Source: Nocardiopsis quinghaiensis
GTDB lineage: Bacteria > Actinomycetota > Actinomycetes > Streptosporangiales > Streptosporangiaceae
DNA length: 64,000 nt
Assembly (NCBI RefSeq): GCF_008638365.1
Contig: NZ_VWVU01000003.1
Location: 186,001 to 250,000, forward strand
Direction of reading: 5' to 3'
A program made the position numbers and the translations under genes. Under the pieces are notes generated by a model. That model saw nothing but the letters and a program-made list of their open reading frames with translations. It did not search any database and had not been told where the DNA came from. Below, piece by piece: positions 1-12,187 of the stretch (position 1 is the stretch's first letter; every line of letters begins with the position of its first letter).

Positions 1-163
1 CACACAACAGAACCCAGGGCCCAGGGGAGGCGGGAGCGTGCCAGCACCGCCCGCCTCCCCGTCCGGCAGGATCCGACGGGTCGCCGGACCCAGGGGCCGC
101 ACGAGCCCGGACCGCCTCGTAGGCCACCGGGAGTCGGTACCGCACGAGCGAAGGAACACCGTC

Positions 164-928
164 ATGTCCACTCCACCCGACGCGGCGCACACGCAGCCCG
201 GTCTGTACGTGCCCGGCTACGTCCGTGACCACGACACCCATCCCCCGCTGGACTTCCCCGGGTACAAGAGCACGGCCCTGCGCCACCCCAAGCGCCCGCT
301 CACCCTGCTCCCGCACATGCTCACCGAGGTCACCTCGCCGGTCCTGGGCCAGGACCGGGTCGGCGAGCTCGACCACGACCTCACCCGCCAGCACGCGGAG
401 GAGCCCCAGGGACAGCGCATCATCGTGCACGGCCAGGTCCGCGACAGCGACGGCAAGCCCGTCCCCCGCACCCTGGTGGAGATCTGGCAGGCCAACGCGG
501 GCGGGCGCTACCGCCACGCCAGCGACAACTGGCCCGCCCCGCTCGACCCCCACTTCACCGGGGTCGGCCGCACCATGACCGACGCCGAGGGGCACTACCG
601 GTTCGTCACCATCCGCCCGGGCGCCTACCCCTGGGGCAACCACCAGAACGCCTGGCGGCCCGCGCACATCCACTTCTCCCTGTTCGGGAGGGCCTTCACC
701 CAGCGGCTCGTCACCCAGATGTACTTCCCCGACGATCCGCTGTTCTTCCAGGACCCCATGTGGAACTCGGTGCCCGACCCCAAGGCCCGCGAGCGCATGC
801 TGTCCAGCTACGACCACGACACCACCGAACCCTCGTGGGCGCTGGCCTACCGCTGGGACATCGTGCTGCGCGGACGCGAACAGACCCCGTTCGAGTCCGA
901 GGAAGAGATCCTGGAGGACGACGAGTGA
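164..928 (+). CDS. pcaH: Protocatechuate 3,4-dioxygenase, beta subunit
   Basis: Intradiol ring-cleaving dioxygenase subunit that carries the non-haem Fe(III). With PcaG it converts protocatechuate to 3-carboxy-cis,cis-muconate in the cytoplasm. The 254-residue protein shows the four expected iron ligands: Tyr116 (in GGRYRH), Tyr155 (in GAYPWG), His168 and His170 (in PAHIHF). The ATG at 164 is chosen over upstream starts because AAGGA lies 8 bases before it and the protein then has normal family length. Its stop overlaps the GTG of pcaG, so the two subunits are translationally coupled. It heads the pca operon in this window; no regulator or upstream uptake gene is visible before the window edge. 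Confidence 0.95.
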   Translation: MSTPPDAAHTQPGLYVPGYVRDHDTHPPLDFPGYKSTALRHPKRPLTLLPHMLTEVTSPVLGQDRVGELDHDLTRQHAEEPQGQRIIVHGQVRDSDGKPVPRTLVEIWQANAGGRYRHASDNWPAPLDPHFTGVGRTMTDAEGHYRFVTIRPGAYPWGNHQNAWRPAHIHFSLFGRAFTQRLVTQMYFPDDPLFFQDPMWNSVPDPKARERMLSSYDHDTTEPSWALAYRWDIVLRGREQTPFESEEEILEDDE

Positions 929-1488
929 GCACGCACCCCACCACCCCGGCCCAGACGGTCGGCCCCTACCTGCACATCGGTCTGCCCTGGCCCGACGGCC
1001 CCTACGCCGTGGCCGAGGGCACGCCGGGCGCGGTGTGGATCCGCGGCACCGTCTACGACGGCGCGGGCGAGGTCGTCCCCGACGCCGTCATCGAGACCTG
1101 GCAGGCCGACCCCGACGGCCGCTTCGACCACCCCGACGACCCGCGCGGAGCCAGGAGCTACCCGGGCTTTCGCGCCTTCGGCCGCTGCCCCACCGACGCC
1201 GACGGCGGTTACGGGATCCTCACCCTCAAGCCCGGCGCCGTTCCGGGCCCGCACGGCGACCAGGCTCCGCACATCGACGTCTCGGTGTTCGCGCGCGGCA
1301 TGCTGAACCGGGTCGTCACCCGCCTGTACTTCCCCGAGGAGGAGGCCGCCAACGCCGCCGACCCGGTACTGGCCGGCATCGAGGACCCGCAGGCCCGCGC
1401 CACCCTCGTCGCCCGCCGCGAGGGGGAGGGATACCGTTTCGACGTCCGCCTCCAGGGCGAGGGGGAGACCGTCTTCTTCGACATCTAG
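925..1488 (+). CDS. pcaG: Protocatechuate 3,4-dioxygenase, alpha subunit
   Basis: Structural partner of PcaH in the alpha/beta protocatechuate dioxygenase. The GTG start at 925 overlaps the pcaH stop (GTGA), giving 187 residues, typical for PcaG. The region equivalent to the iron-binding PAHIHF of the beta subunit reads PHIDVSVF, so the second ligand His is absent, as expected for the catalytically silent alpha subunit. The N-terminal TPAQTVGPYLHIGLPW is characteristic of PcaG and shapes the active site at the subunit interface. It is followed by an unusually long gap of about 150 bases before pcaB. Confidence 0.94.
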   Translation: MSTHPTTPAQTVGPYLHIGLPWPDGPYAVAEGTPGAVWIRGTVYDGAGEVVPDAVIETWQADPDGRFDHPDDPRGARSYPGFRAFGRCPTDADGGYGILTLKPGAVPGPHGDQAPHIDVSVFARGMLNRVVTRLYFPEEEAANAADPVLAGIEDPQARATLVARREGEGYRFDVRLQGEGETVFFDI

Positions 1489-1498
1489 TGGACTGGCC

Positions 1499-1594
1499 GG
1501 AAGCTTCGCCGGTGCGAACCAGGAGGCTTCCTTCGTAAGGATCTCGTACTCGCAACGCGTCTCGAAGGTCCGACCTCGCTGTGAGTACAAGATC
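1499..1594 (+). repeat. Two tandem inverted repeats in the pcaG-pcaB gap
   Basis: The gap between pcaG and pcaB holds two potential hairpins in sequence visibly richer in A+T than the flanking genes. The first pairs GGAAGC (1499-1504) with GCTTCC (1526-1531). The second is stronger: GATCTCGTACTC (1540-1551) faces GAGTACAAGATC (1583-1594), 11 of 12 positions paired across a 31-base loop. The other pca genes overlap end to end, so the insert stands out. It could be an mRNA processing or attenuation element, or a miniature mobile-element remnant. No terminator-like T run follows. Confidence 0.5.
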
Positions 1595-1641
1595 ACGCTG
1601 GAATGGACCGGCCCGGCGGTCCACGACCCGGAGGGGAACCC

Positions 1642-3036
1642 ATGACCGGCCTGTTCGACGGTGTCTTCGACCACGGCCCCGTAGCCGGACTCACCGACGG
1701 CACCGCCTGGCTCCAGGCCCTGCTCGACGTGGAGGCCGCACTGGCCCGCGCCCTCGCCGACACGGGGTCCCTGTCAGCGGAGCGGGCCGAGTCCATCGCC
1801 GCCGCCTGCGCCGCCGACCTCTACGACCCGACCGACCTGGGCCGGGCCGCGGCGGGCGGCGGCAACCCGGTCATCCCCCTGGTCGGGGAACTCACCGCGC
1901 GGGTACGCGAGACCGACCCCGACGCGGCCCGCCACGTGCACCGGGGCGCCACCAGCCAGGACGTCATGGACACCGGCGCCATGCTGCTGGCCCAGCGCGC
2001 GGGCGGCGCCCTGCGGTCGGACCTGCGCGTGCTCGCCGACCACCTGCGCGACCTGGCCGGGACGCACCGCACCACCCCCATGCCCGGCCGCACCCTGCTC
2101 CAGCAGGCGCTTCCCACCACCTTCGGCGCGGTCGCCGCCGGGTGGGCCAACGGCCTGTCGGAGGCCGCCGACCAGCTCGACCACGTGCTGAGCCGACATC
2201 TGGCCGTCCAGCTCGGCGGCGCCGTCGGCACCCTGGCCTCCCTCGGCCAGGACGGCCCCGCCGTCACCGCGGCCCTGGCCGCGCGCCTGCGCCTGGCCGA
2301 GCCCGTCCTGCCCTGGCACACCGAACGCGGCCGGATCGCCGAACTGGCCGCCGCCCTGGGACGGATCTGCGGCGCCGTCGGCACCGCCGCCCAGGACATC
2401 GTGCTGCTGGCCCAGACCGAGGTCGGCGAACTGGCCGAGGAGGGCGGACCCGGTGTCGGCGGCTCCTCCACCATGCCGCACAAGCGCAACCCCGTCGCCG
2501 CCGTCAGCGCCCTGGCCTGCGCACGCCAGGCCCCCGGACTCGTCGCGAACCTGTTCGCCGCCCAGATCCAGGAGCACCAGCGGGCCGCCGGGAGCTGGCA
2601 CGCCGAGTGGCTGCCCCTGACCGACCTGCTGCGCCGTACCGGCGCCGCCGTGGCCTGGCTGCGCACCAGCGCGGCCCGGCTGCACGTCGACACCGAGCGG
2701 ATGCGGGCCAACCTGGACGCCACCGGCGGCCTGGCCCTGTCCGAGCGCGTCACCACCGACCTGGCCCCCGAGCTCGGCCGCATGGACGCCCACCGCCTGG
2801 TCACCGACGCCTGCCGGGAGGCCGTCGGTTCCGGACGGAACCTGGTCGAGGTCCTCGCCGAACGCCTCGACGGCGTCCGCACCCGTGAGCGGATCCGTGA
2901 CCTGCTCGACCCGGCGGGATACCTGGGCTCGGCCCCGGCCTTCACCGACCGGGTCACCGGGGCGAAAACGGGTAGGACCGGCCGCGCGGAACACACCGAC
3001 AGCGAAGAAGGAGTACGGACACCCGATGAGCGTTGA
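1642..3036 (+). CDS. pcaB: 3-carboxy-cis,cis-muconate cycloisomerase
   Basis: Second step of the protocatechuate branch: it cyclises 3-carboxy-cis,cis-muconate to 4-carboxymuconolactone. The 464-residue protein belongs to the fumarase/aspartase superfamily. It has the family signature GGSSTMPHKRNP at about residues 273-284 and the upstream HRGATSQDVMDTG region that contributes to the active site. The ATG at 1642 is preceded by GGAGGGG at good spacing and begins MTGLFDGVF, typical for PcaB. A longer reading from 1603 has no such site. The last 11 bases overlap the start of pcaL. Confidence 0.95.
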   Translation: MTGLFDGVFDHGPVAGLTDGTAWLQALLDVEAALARALADTGSLSAERAESIAAACAADLYDPTDLGRAAAGGGNPVIPLVGELTARVRETDPDAARHVHRGATSQDVMDTGAMLLAQRAGGALRSDLRVLADHLRDLAGTHRTTPMPGRTLLQQALPTTFGAVAAGWANGLSEAADQLDHVLSRHLAVQLGGAVGTLASLGQDGPAVTAALAARLRLAEPVLPWHTERGRIAELAAALGRICGAVGTAAQDIVLLAQTEVGELAEEGGPGVGGSSTMPHKRNPVAAVSALACARQAPGLVANLFAAQIQEHQRAAGSWHAEWLPLTDLLRRTGAAVAWLRTSAARLHVDTERMRANLDATGGLALSERVTTDLAPELGRMDAHRLVTDACREAVGSGRNLVEVLAERLDGVRTRERIRDLLDPAGYLGSAPAFTDRVTGAKTGRTGRAEHTDSEEGVRTPDER

Positions 3037-4159
3037 CCTCCACCACACCGAGAGCGGACCGGCCGACGCGCCGCCCCTGCTGCTCGGAGGCTCCCTCGGT
3101 ACCACCACGCGGATGTGGGAACCGCAGGTCGAGGCGCTCTCGACCGTCTTCCGGGTGATCCGCTTCGATCACCGCGGACACGGGGATTCGCCCGTCCCGG
3201 ACGGGCCCTACACCATGGCCGACCTGGGCGGCGACGTCATCGCGCTGATGGACCGGCTGGGCATCGAGCGCGCCCACTACGCGGGGTTGTCCATCGGCGG
3301 CATGGTCGGCCAGTGGCTCGCCGTCCACCACCCCGAGCGCATCGACCACCTGGCCCTCCTCGCCACCGGTCCGTACATGGGCCCGGCCCGGAACTGGCGG
3401 GACCGCGCCGCCCTGGTGCGCGCCGAGGGCACCGGTGCCGTGGCGGACTCGGTGGTGGAGCGCTGGTTCACCCCGGGCTTCGCCGAGGACCACCCCCACG
3501 ATGTCTCCCTGCTGCGCGAGCAGATCGCCTCCACGGCGTCGGAGGGGTACGCGGGCTGCTGCGGGGCCATCGAGACCTACGACGTGCGCGAGGACCTGCA
3601 CCGGATCACGGCGCCCACGCTGGTGATCGCCGGAGCCGACGACCCGGCCACACCGCCCGCCGGCAACGCCGAGCTGATCGCCGAGCGCGTTCCCGGAGCG
3701 CGCCTGGCGGTACTGGAGGACGCCGCGCACCTGCTGTCCTGGCAGCGGAGCGCGAAGGTGAACACGCTGCTCACCCAGCACTTCGCGTCCGCCGACCGCC
3801 ACGCCTCGGGGATGCGGGTGCGCCGCGCCGTGCTGGGCGACGAGCACGTGGACCGGGCGGAAGCGCGCAAGAGCGCCTTCACCGAGCCGTTCCAGGACCT
3901 CATCACCCGCTACGCCTGGGGTGAGATCTGGACCCGCCCGGGTCTGGACCGGCGCACCCGCAGCTGCATGGTGCTCACCGCGCTGGTCGCGCACGGCCAC
4001 TGGGCCGAGCTGGCCATGCACGTGCGCGCGGCGCTGCGCAACGGGCTGAGCCGGGACGAGATCGGCGAGGTGTTCCTGCAGGCCGCGATCTACTGCGGGG
4101 TGCCCGCGGCGAACAGGGCGTTCGGCATCGCCCAGGAGGTCTTCGCCGAGCAGGGTTGA
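3026..4159 (+). CDS. pcaL: Fused 3-oxoadipate enol-lactonase / 4-carboxymuconolactone decarboxylase
   Basis: Bifunctional enzyme that decarboxylates 4-carboxymuconolactone and hydrolyses the resulting 3-oxoadipate enol-lactone to 3-oxoadipate. Residues 1 to about 255 are an alpha/beta hydrolase (PcaD part) with nucleophile elbow GLSIGG around Ser89 and a C-terminal catalytic His in EDAAHLL. Residues about 265-377 are the PcaC part (carboxymuconolactone decarboxylase/AhpD fold: GDEHVDRA, FTEPFQDLITRYAWGEIWTRPGLDRR, EVFLQAAIYCGVPAA). The fusion is known from actinobacteria as PcaL. The start overlaps pcaB by 11 bases. Genes for the final CoA transfer and thiolysis (pcaIJF) are not in the window. 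Confidence 0.94.
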   Translation: MSVDLHHTESGPADAPPLLLGGSLGTTTRMWEPQVEALSTVFRVIRFDHRGHGDSPVPDGPYTMADLGGDVIALMDRLGIERAHYAGLSIGGMVGQWLAVHHPERIDHLALLATGPYMGPARNWRDRAALVRAEGTGAVADSVVERWFTPGFAEDHPHDVSLLREQIASTASEGYAGCCGAIETYDVREDLHRITAPTLVIAGADDPATPPAGNAELIAERVPGARLAVLEDAAHLLSWQRSAKVNTLLTQHFASADRHASGMRVRRAVLGDEHVDRAEARKSAFTEPFQDLITRYAWGEIWTRPGLDRRTRSCMVLTALVAHGHWAELAMHVRAALRNGLSRDEIGEVFLQAAIYCGVPAANRAFGIAQEVFAEQG

Positions 4160-4166
4160 GGACCCC

Positions 4167-4197
4167 GGTGCCCGGCCGGTCTCTCGGGCCGGGCACC
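4167..4197. terminator. Bidirectional stem-loop terminator after pcaL
   Basis: A perfect 11-bp stem, GGTGCCCGGCC (4167-4177) with GGCCGGGCACC (4187-4197) and a 9-base loop, starts 7 bases after the pcaL stop. It lies between pcaL and the converging methyltransferase gene, so it probably serves both. There is no T run, which is usual for high-GC actinomycetes. Confidence 0.75.
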
Positions 4198-4211
4198 CCG
4201 GAACCGTCGGG

Positions 4212-5048
4212 TCAGCGCTTGAACGCGACGCCCGACAGCTCCCACAGCTTCACCTTGGGGTCCTCCGGGCGGAACCGGGGCTCGGTTCCGGGCATACGCC
4301 AGGTGGCGCAGTCCACCGTGAAGGGACCCTCGTCGCGACCGTCGAGCCAAGGGCTGGCCAGCTCCAGGCCCTCGAAGACCATCGATGCCTCCTCGGGGCT
4401 GCGCGCCCGTCCCCAGGAGGTACCGAAGGACAGGATCTTGTCGGTCATCCAGGCGGCGGAGGCCGGCTCGTCGGAGACGATGTGGGAGAAGATGACGCAC
4501 GAGCCCGGTGCGAGGCGGTCCATGAGCGAGCGCACCATGCCGAACGGGTCGCTCTCGTCGGGCAGGCAGTGCAGGAGCGACACCAGCATCACGCACACGG
4601 GCTGGTCCGTGTCGATGAGCCTGGTGGTCTCGGGGGCCCCGAGGATGCGGTCGGTGTCGCGGATGTCGGCCAGCAGGAAGGCGGTCCCGGCGCTGTCGCT
4701 GAGCAGCGCACGCCCGTGCGCGAGCACGATGGGGTCGTGGTCGACGTAGAGGACCCGGGCGCGGGGGTTGGCCCGCTGGGCCGCGTGGTGGGTGTTGTTG
4801 GCGGTGGGCAGGCCGGCCCCCAGGTCGAGGAACTGCTCCACCCCCTGGGCGGCGACGTGCTCGACCGCGCGCGAGAGGTAGGCGCGGTTGTCGTTGGCGA
4901 AGGCGACCAGTTCGGGTATGCCGTCCGCGAGCGCCTCACAGGCCTTGCGGTCCACCTCGAAGTTGTCCTTGCCCCCCAACAGAAAGTCGTACATGCGTGC
5001 GATGCTGGGGGTTTCCATGTCGATGTTGGGAGGAAAGTGATCGGTCAT
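4212..5048 (-). CDS. DUF574-type S-adenosyl methyltransferase (Methyltransf_19)
   Basis: A 278-residue member of the actinobacterial DUF574/Methyltransf_19 family of putative SAM-dependent methyltransferases with unknown substrate. The family hallmark PSIARMYDFLLGGKDNFEVDR lies near the N-terminus, followed by the SAM-binding QFLDLGAGLPT and the VDHDP acidic turn after strand 2. The ATG at 5048 gives the usual short lead before the hallmark. A GTG at 5111 would add 21 residues, and neither start has a strong ribosome-binding site. Such genes often occur in many copies in streptomycete-like genomes; nothing nearby indicates the substrate. It converges on the pca operon across a shared terminator. 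Confidence 0.85.
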   Translation of the reverse strand: MTDHFPPNIDMETPSIARMYDFLLGGKDNFEVDRKACEALADGIPELVAFANDNRAYLSRAVEHVAAQGVEQFLDLGAGLPTANNTHHAAQRANPRARVLYVDHDPIVLAHGRALLSDSAGTAFLLADIRDTDRILGAPETTRLIDTDQPVCVMLVSLLHCLPDESDPFGMVRSLMDRLAPGSCVIFSHIVSDEPASAAWMTDKILSFGTSWGRARSPEEASMVFEGLELASPWLDGRDEGPFTVDCATWRMPGTEPRFRPEDPKVKLWELSGVAFKR

Positions 5049-5187
5049 AGAGGGTACCCATCCAAAGAAGGAGCGAGGAGCTTTCTCTGGCCGAATGGTA
5101 ACCGTGTTCACGTGTTCTTACCGGAGTTTTCGGTGACAAAGTCCAAAGTGCGTATTCGGTTGCCGCATGTTCACATTAGAGTCCTGG

Positions 5188-5900
5188 TCACGGGTGTCCG
5201 AAACCGGGCAGGGCATCGGCCACAGCCCCGGGGGCCGCGGCCCTGACGCGTTCCCCGGCTCCGTCGGGCGGACTCGGCGGCGCGGGAGGGGGCGGCGCCG
5301 ACCAGAACGCGGCGGCCGAGGACGGGACCGCCGTGTCGGGTGGAGAAGGGGAGGCGGTGCCGGTTCCGAATACCGAGGCGTCACCGCTTTCCTCGAATGT
5401 CGCCTCCTCACCCGAAGGTCCTTTTGCGACGGTCGTGGAAAGTGCTCTGACCTGCGCCATGAGCGCACGGCGTTCCCGACCCAGCCAACGGGTCAGCGTG
5501 AACGGGTCGCGGTCCGCCTCGGCGCCCAACTCCGCCACCGCCGCCGCCAGGTGCGCGCACTTGGCGTCCCACCGGTCGCAGGAGCACGTCGCCACCAGGT
5601 CGTCCCACCCGCGCGGCACCAGTCCCCACCCCAGCAGCGAGAACACACGGGCGGCCGCCACCGGCAGCTCACCGGCCAGCACCCGGGCGCGGAACACCGG
5701 TTGCGAGGCCAGCGCCGCGCACAGGCGCTCCCACTCGGCTTCGGGGACGACCGCGCGGATCAGGCTCACCTCGTGCACGCCCGGGCCGCGCACCCGCCCC
5801 GCGACCTCGCCCGGGCGCACGGTCAGCCGTTCGACCCGGACGGCCCCCGGGGGCCGTCCGGGCTCCCCCAGGGCCCCGGCGATCAGGGAGGACCACGTAC

Positions 5901-5904
<4 letters not shown>
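5188..5904 (-). CDS. SWIM zinc-finger protein
   Basis: A 238-residue protein with a SWIM-type zinc-binding motif, Cys107-x-Cys109-x6-Cys116-x-His118 (CSCDRWDAKCAH). SWIM fingers bind DNA or protein and are commonly encoded beside SNF2-type helicases in bacteria, where their role is unresolved. The C-terminal third (about 165-238) is low complexity, rich in Pro, Ser and Ala, and probably unstructured. Its ATG at 5904 overlaps the stop of the helicase gene (ATGA), so it is translationally coupled to it and probably works in the same complex. Confidence 0.88.
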
Positions 5905-8930
<3,026 letters not shown>

Positions 8931-9006
8931 CGGCCCCAGTATGGCCGGAACCGACGACAGCCCGTCACGGGCGGGCACACCGCGCTGAACCCCCACGTCC
9001 AGCGCG

Positions 9007-10404
9007 CTAGAGGTTGCGCGGCACCTCGTTGCCCACGGCGACGATGCCCTCGCGCATGCGCGTGCGCCACAGCAGCAGCCCGCCGACGACGAAGAACGCG
9101 AGCAGCGACAGGATCGCCACCCGGTAGCCGCCGGTCAGGGAGACCGCGACGGTCACGGTCAGCGACCCCAGGAAGGTCGACCCCTTGTCCGAGATCTGGA
9201 ACAGGCTGAAGTACTCCGCCTCCCGGCCTTTGGGGATGAGCTGGGAGTACAGCGACCGGGCCAGGGACTGGGTGCCGCCCAGCACCAGGCCGATGCCCAC
9301 GCCCATGGTGATGAACAGCGGCACGTTCCCGGCCGGGAGGAAGTAGGCCGCCGCCACCAGCGCCCCCCACACCACGAGCGTGGCCATCACGGTGTTCTTC
9401 GAGCCCAGGCGACGGGCCACCCGGCCCGCCAGGAAGGCGCCGCCGAAGGCCACGAACTGGATGATGAGGATGGTGATGATCAGCGCTTCCTCTTCTAGAC
9501 CCAGGTCCTGGGTGGCGAAGGGCGCCGCGTAGCGGATGGCCGCCTGCACGCCGTCGTTGAAGAAGATGAACGCCAGGAGGAAGAGGACGGTATTGGGGTA
9601 CCGGCGCATGTCCTTGAGCGTGTGCCCGAACTGGCGCAGCGACTCTCCCACCCTCGGACGGCCCCGCACGCGCGCGGCCAGGGCGCCGTAGCGGTTGCGC
9701 AGCGGCCTGATCGCCATGACGGTGAAACCGGCCCACCAGATGCCGACGGAGGCGAACGCGATCCGCGCGGCCCCGTCCGTGCCGACGCCCAGCGCGTCCG
9801 CGTTGACCACCAGGCCCAGGTGGACGGCCAGCAGCAGGGCGCCGCCCAGGTAGCCGATACCCCAGCCGGTGACCGAGACCCGGTCGCGTTCGTCGGCGGT
9901 GGCGATCTCGGGCAGGAACGCGTTGTAGACCACGATCGACAGTCCGTACAGCAGGTTGGCCAGCACGAACAGCAGCGACGCCACCAGGTAGCCGTCGGTG
10001 GTGAAGTACAGCCCGGCGGTGCACAGCGACCCGCTGAGGGCCAGCCAGAACAGCCACCGCTTCTTGTACCGGGAGTGGTCGACCATCGCCCCCACGGTGG
10101 GCAGGAGCAGGATCTGCAGCAGGATCGCCACCGTGGTCAGCGCCGGGTAGAGCGCGTTGGGGTGGAGGGCGAGGAAGTCCAGTCCGAGCGGAGTGAGGGC
10201 CAGCGACGGGTCCAGGCAGGCCTCGGCGCTCTCGGCCCCGGCCGACACGCACGCCAGGTTGCTCAGGTACGGGCCGATGAGCACGGTCACCACCGAGGTG
10301 ATGAACACCGAGTTGGCCCAGTCGTAGACGTACCACCCGCGCTGTTCGCGTCTGCGCTGGTCGGGATCGGTGGAGGGGGCACCCGCCTCCGTGGGAGCGG
10401 TCAT
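9007..10404 (-). CDS. UMF1-family MFS transporter (Atg22-like)
   Basis: A 465-residue polytopic membrane protein with about 12 predicted helices. The N-terminal WYVYDWANSVFITSVVTVLIGPYL is the hallmark of the UMF1 family, related to the yeast vacuolar effluxer Atg22. Other MFS features are the loop DHSRYKKRW between helices 2 and 3 and the GGTQSLARSLYSQLIPKGREAEYFSLF segment in the second half. Bacterial substrates are undefined; amino acids or small metabolites are guesses. It lies 7 bases downstream of the glycerophosphodiesterase gene on the same strand, so the pair is almost certainly one operon. Confidence 0.9.
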   Translation of the reverse strand: MTAPTEAGAPSTDPDQRRREQRGWYVYDWANSVFITSVVTVLIGPYLSNLACVSAGAESAEACLDPSLALTPLGLDFLALHPNALYPALTTVAILLQILLLPTVGAMVDHSRYKKRWLFWLALSGSLCTAGLYFTTDGYLVASLLFVLANLLYGLSIVVYNAFLPEIATADERDRVSVTGWGIGYLGGALLLAVHLGLVVNADALGVGTDGAARIAFASVGIWWAGFTVMAIRPLRNRYGALAARVRGRPRVGESLRQFGHTLKDMRRYPNTVLFLLAFIFFNDGVQAAIRYAAPFATQDLGLEEEALIITILIIQFVAFGGAFLAGRVARRLGSKNTVMATLVVWGALVAAAYFLPAGNVPLFITMGVGIGLVLGGTQSLARSLYSQLIPKGREAEYFSLFQISDKGSTFLGSLTVTVAVSLTGGYRVAILSLLAFFVVGGLLLWRTRMREGIVAVGNEVPRNL

Positions 10405-10411
10405 GGGGGAG

Positions 10412-11254
10412 TCATCCGTCCTGGAGGAGGTCGTCGCCGGGACCGGTGGCCCGGGCGGGTGAGGTGCGGCCCGTCCAGCGGCCGCGTCGTACCAGGAGCC
10501 GCTTGAGCGCGACGGTGTTGTCGGTGACGATGCCGTCCACGCCCGCGTCGAGCAGGCGCTCCATCACCGGGAGCTCGTTGATGGTCCACACGTGCACCTG
10601 CAGGCCCAGCCGGTGCGCGGTGTGGATCAGGTCCCGGCTGAGTACGGGGAAGGAGCCGTGCCACAGCGGGATCTGGGCGCACACCGGGACCTCGCTGGCC
10701 AGGGCGCGCAGTAGCGGCGACAGGGAGGCCGCACGCAGCCGGAGCACGTCCAGGGGGCCGCAGGAGGTGGCGACGGGGCGGTCGAAGAGCCGCCGTGCCC
10801 GGTCCAGGCGGGACTGGTCGAAGGAGCCCACGCACACACGGTTCCAGGCGTTGGTGCGGCGCAGTACCTCCACCAGCGGCTGGACGGCCGCGTCGGCCTT
10901 CACGTCGATGTTGAAGCGCGCGTGGGGCCAGGAACCGAGCAGGTCCTCCAGCAGCGGCACCGGCTCGCGCCCGGCCACGCGGGCGCGGGCGACCTCCCGG
11001 TGGGGCAGGTCGCCGATGGCGCCGACCATGTCGGTGGCGCGGTCCAGGTCGTGGTCGTGGAAGGCCATGAGGACGCCGTCGCTGGTGGCGTGGGCGTCCG
11101 TCTCCAGGTACGTGTAGCCGAGGTCGATGGCGTACTGGAAGGCGGTGGCCGTGTTCTCCAGTTCGGTGCGGCGCTCGCCCTGGTCGTCGATGAGCCACCC
11201 GCCTCGGTGGGCGAGGGCCACGGGTACGGGAGAGGAGAGGTAGGCGTCAGTCAC
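10412..11254 (-). CDS. Glycerophosphodiester phosphodiesterase
   Basis: A 280-residue cytoplasmic GDPD-fold enzyme that hydrolyses glycerophosphodiesters to glycerol 3-phosphate and an alcohol. The catalytic elements are visible: LAHRGG near residue 15, the metal-binding ETDAH, and FHDHDLDR. The C-terminal VHVWTINELPVMERLLDAGVDGIVTD is also standard. The GTG at 11254 is preferred because it begins shortly before the AHRG motif; a longer reading to 11341 adds 29 unlike residues. It leads the transporter gene by 7 bases. Confidence 0.9.
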   Translation of the reverse strand: MTDAYLSSPVPVALAHRGGWLIDDQGERRTELENTATAFQYAIDLGYTYLETDAHATSDGVLMAFHDHDLDRATDMVGAIGDLPHREVARARVAGREPVPLLEDLLGSWPHARFNIDVKADAAVQPLVEVLRRTNAWNRVCVGSFDQSRLDRARRLFDRPVATSCGPLDVLRLRAASLSPLLRALASEVPVCAQIPLWHGSFPVLSRDLIHTAHRLGLQVHVWTINELPVMERLLDAGVDGIVTDNTVALKRLLVRRGRWTGRTSPARATGPGDDLLQDG

Positions 11255-11406
11255 GTCTGCAGTATGCCGGTTATGGGACGCGGTGCGCCCGTCGATATGT
11301 GCGCGGACGGATGCCGGAAAACCTGGAATGCCAGGTGGCACGGAGAGGGATCGCGGCCTCTGTGCAGGGTGAAGGCGGCCGTCATCCTCCCGGAAGGGAC
11401 CTGTTC

Positions 11407-11907
11407 ATGTCGCATCCCCTGACCCGTCACTCCTGCCCCCGCCCCCTCTGCGCCCGCGGCGCGTCCGCGCGCCACCGGCCGGTCCGCACCCCCGGGCGGA
11501 CTCCCCTGCCTCCGCACCACACCCCCGTGCGCCGGTGCGGCCCTCCTCTGCTGGCGGGTCACCGGACCCCCGGCGACGTGCACCTGCTGGCCCAGCGCAT
11601 GGCGGAGGTCCTGGTGGGCCGCCGCGCCATCGAGGTGCTGCGCGACCACGTGACCGTTGCGGTCCGCGAGGAGTTGCGCGGCGTGCGCGGCACGGTCTCC
11701 TGCGAGCTCGCCCCCCGGCTGACACGGGTGTTCCACCAGCGCCCCGACGCCGAGGGGGTGGAGGCCAGCGCCGTGATCCGCTGCGACCGGCGCTCGCGGG
11801 TGTTCGCCTTCCGGGCCCGGCGCGAGGAGGGGCGCTGGGTGTGCACCCACCTGGAGACCGACGGTGTCGGTCGCCGCCGCGGCCTTCCGGTCGAACCGAC
11901 GCGGTGA
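11407..11907 (+). CDS. Rv3235-family protein
   Basis: A 166-residue basic protein. The C-terminal half (LAQRMAEVLVGRRAIEVLRDHVTVAVREEL, then ASAVIRCDRRSRVFAFRARREEGRWVCTHLE) matches the actinobacterial Rv3235 family, which is conserved in mycobacteria and streptomycetes but has no assigned function. The N-terminal 55 residues are Pro/Arg/His rich and likely disordered. The ATG at 11407 is chosen because GGAAGGGA sits 8 bases upstream. A strong terminator follows at once, so it is monocistronic here. In other genomes this family often lies near secA; secA is not in this window. Confidence 0.75.
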   Translation: MSHPLTRHSCPRPLCARGASARHRPVRTPGRTPLPPHHTPVRRCGPPLLAGHRTPGDVHLLAQRMAEVLVGRRAIEVLRDHVTVAVREELRGVRGTVSCELAPRLTRVFHQRPDAEGVEASAVIRCDRRSRVFAFRARREEGRWVCTHLETDGVGRRRGLPVEPTR

Positions 11908-11914
11908 CCCAGCG

Positions 11915-11950
11915 GGGCCGGCCCGGCGTCGGGCGACACCGGGCCGGCCC
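11915..11950. terminator. Stem-loop terminator after the Rv3235-family gene
   Basis: A perfect 12-bp stem, GGGCCGGCCCGG (11915-11926) with CCGGGCCGGCCC (11939-11950) and a 12-base loop, begins 8 bases after the stop codon. No T run, as usual in this genome. Confidence 0.75.
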
Positions 11951-12187
11951 GTGTTCCTCCGTCGGAGCCGTTTTCATCCGCCGGAAAAGTACCTGGATTT
12001 CCGATAAGAGGCCTGGATAGGGTCCGTCTGGGGCGCACTCCGGACCGGACGCGCCCCGCGTTCGAACGGCGGCACCCGACCTGGCCCCGCCGTGCCTGGC
12101 ACGCGGTGGCCCCGAACGACGGTTCCACCGCCGAGGGAAAAGGAGAGGGCGGTCACGGCGCTCCCTGCGCCGGGACGGCCACTGTGT

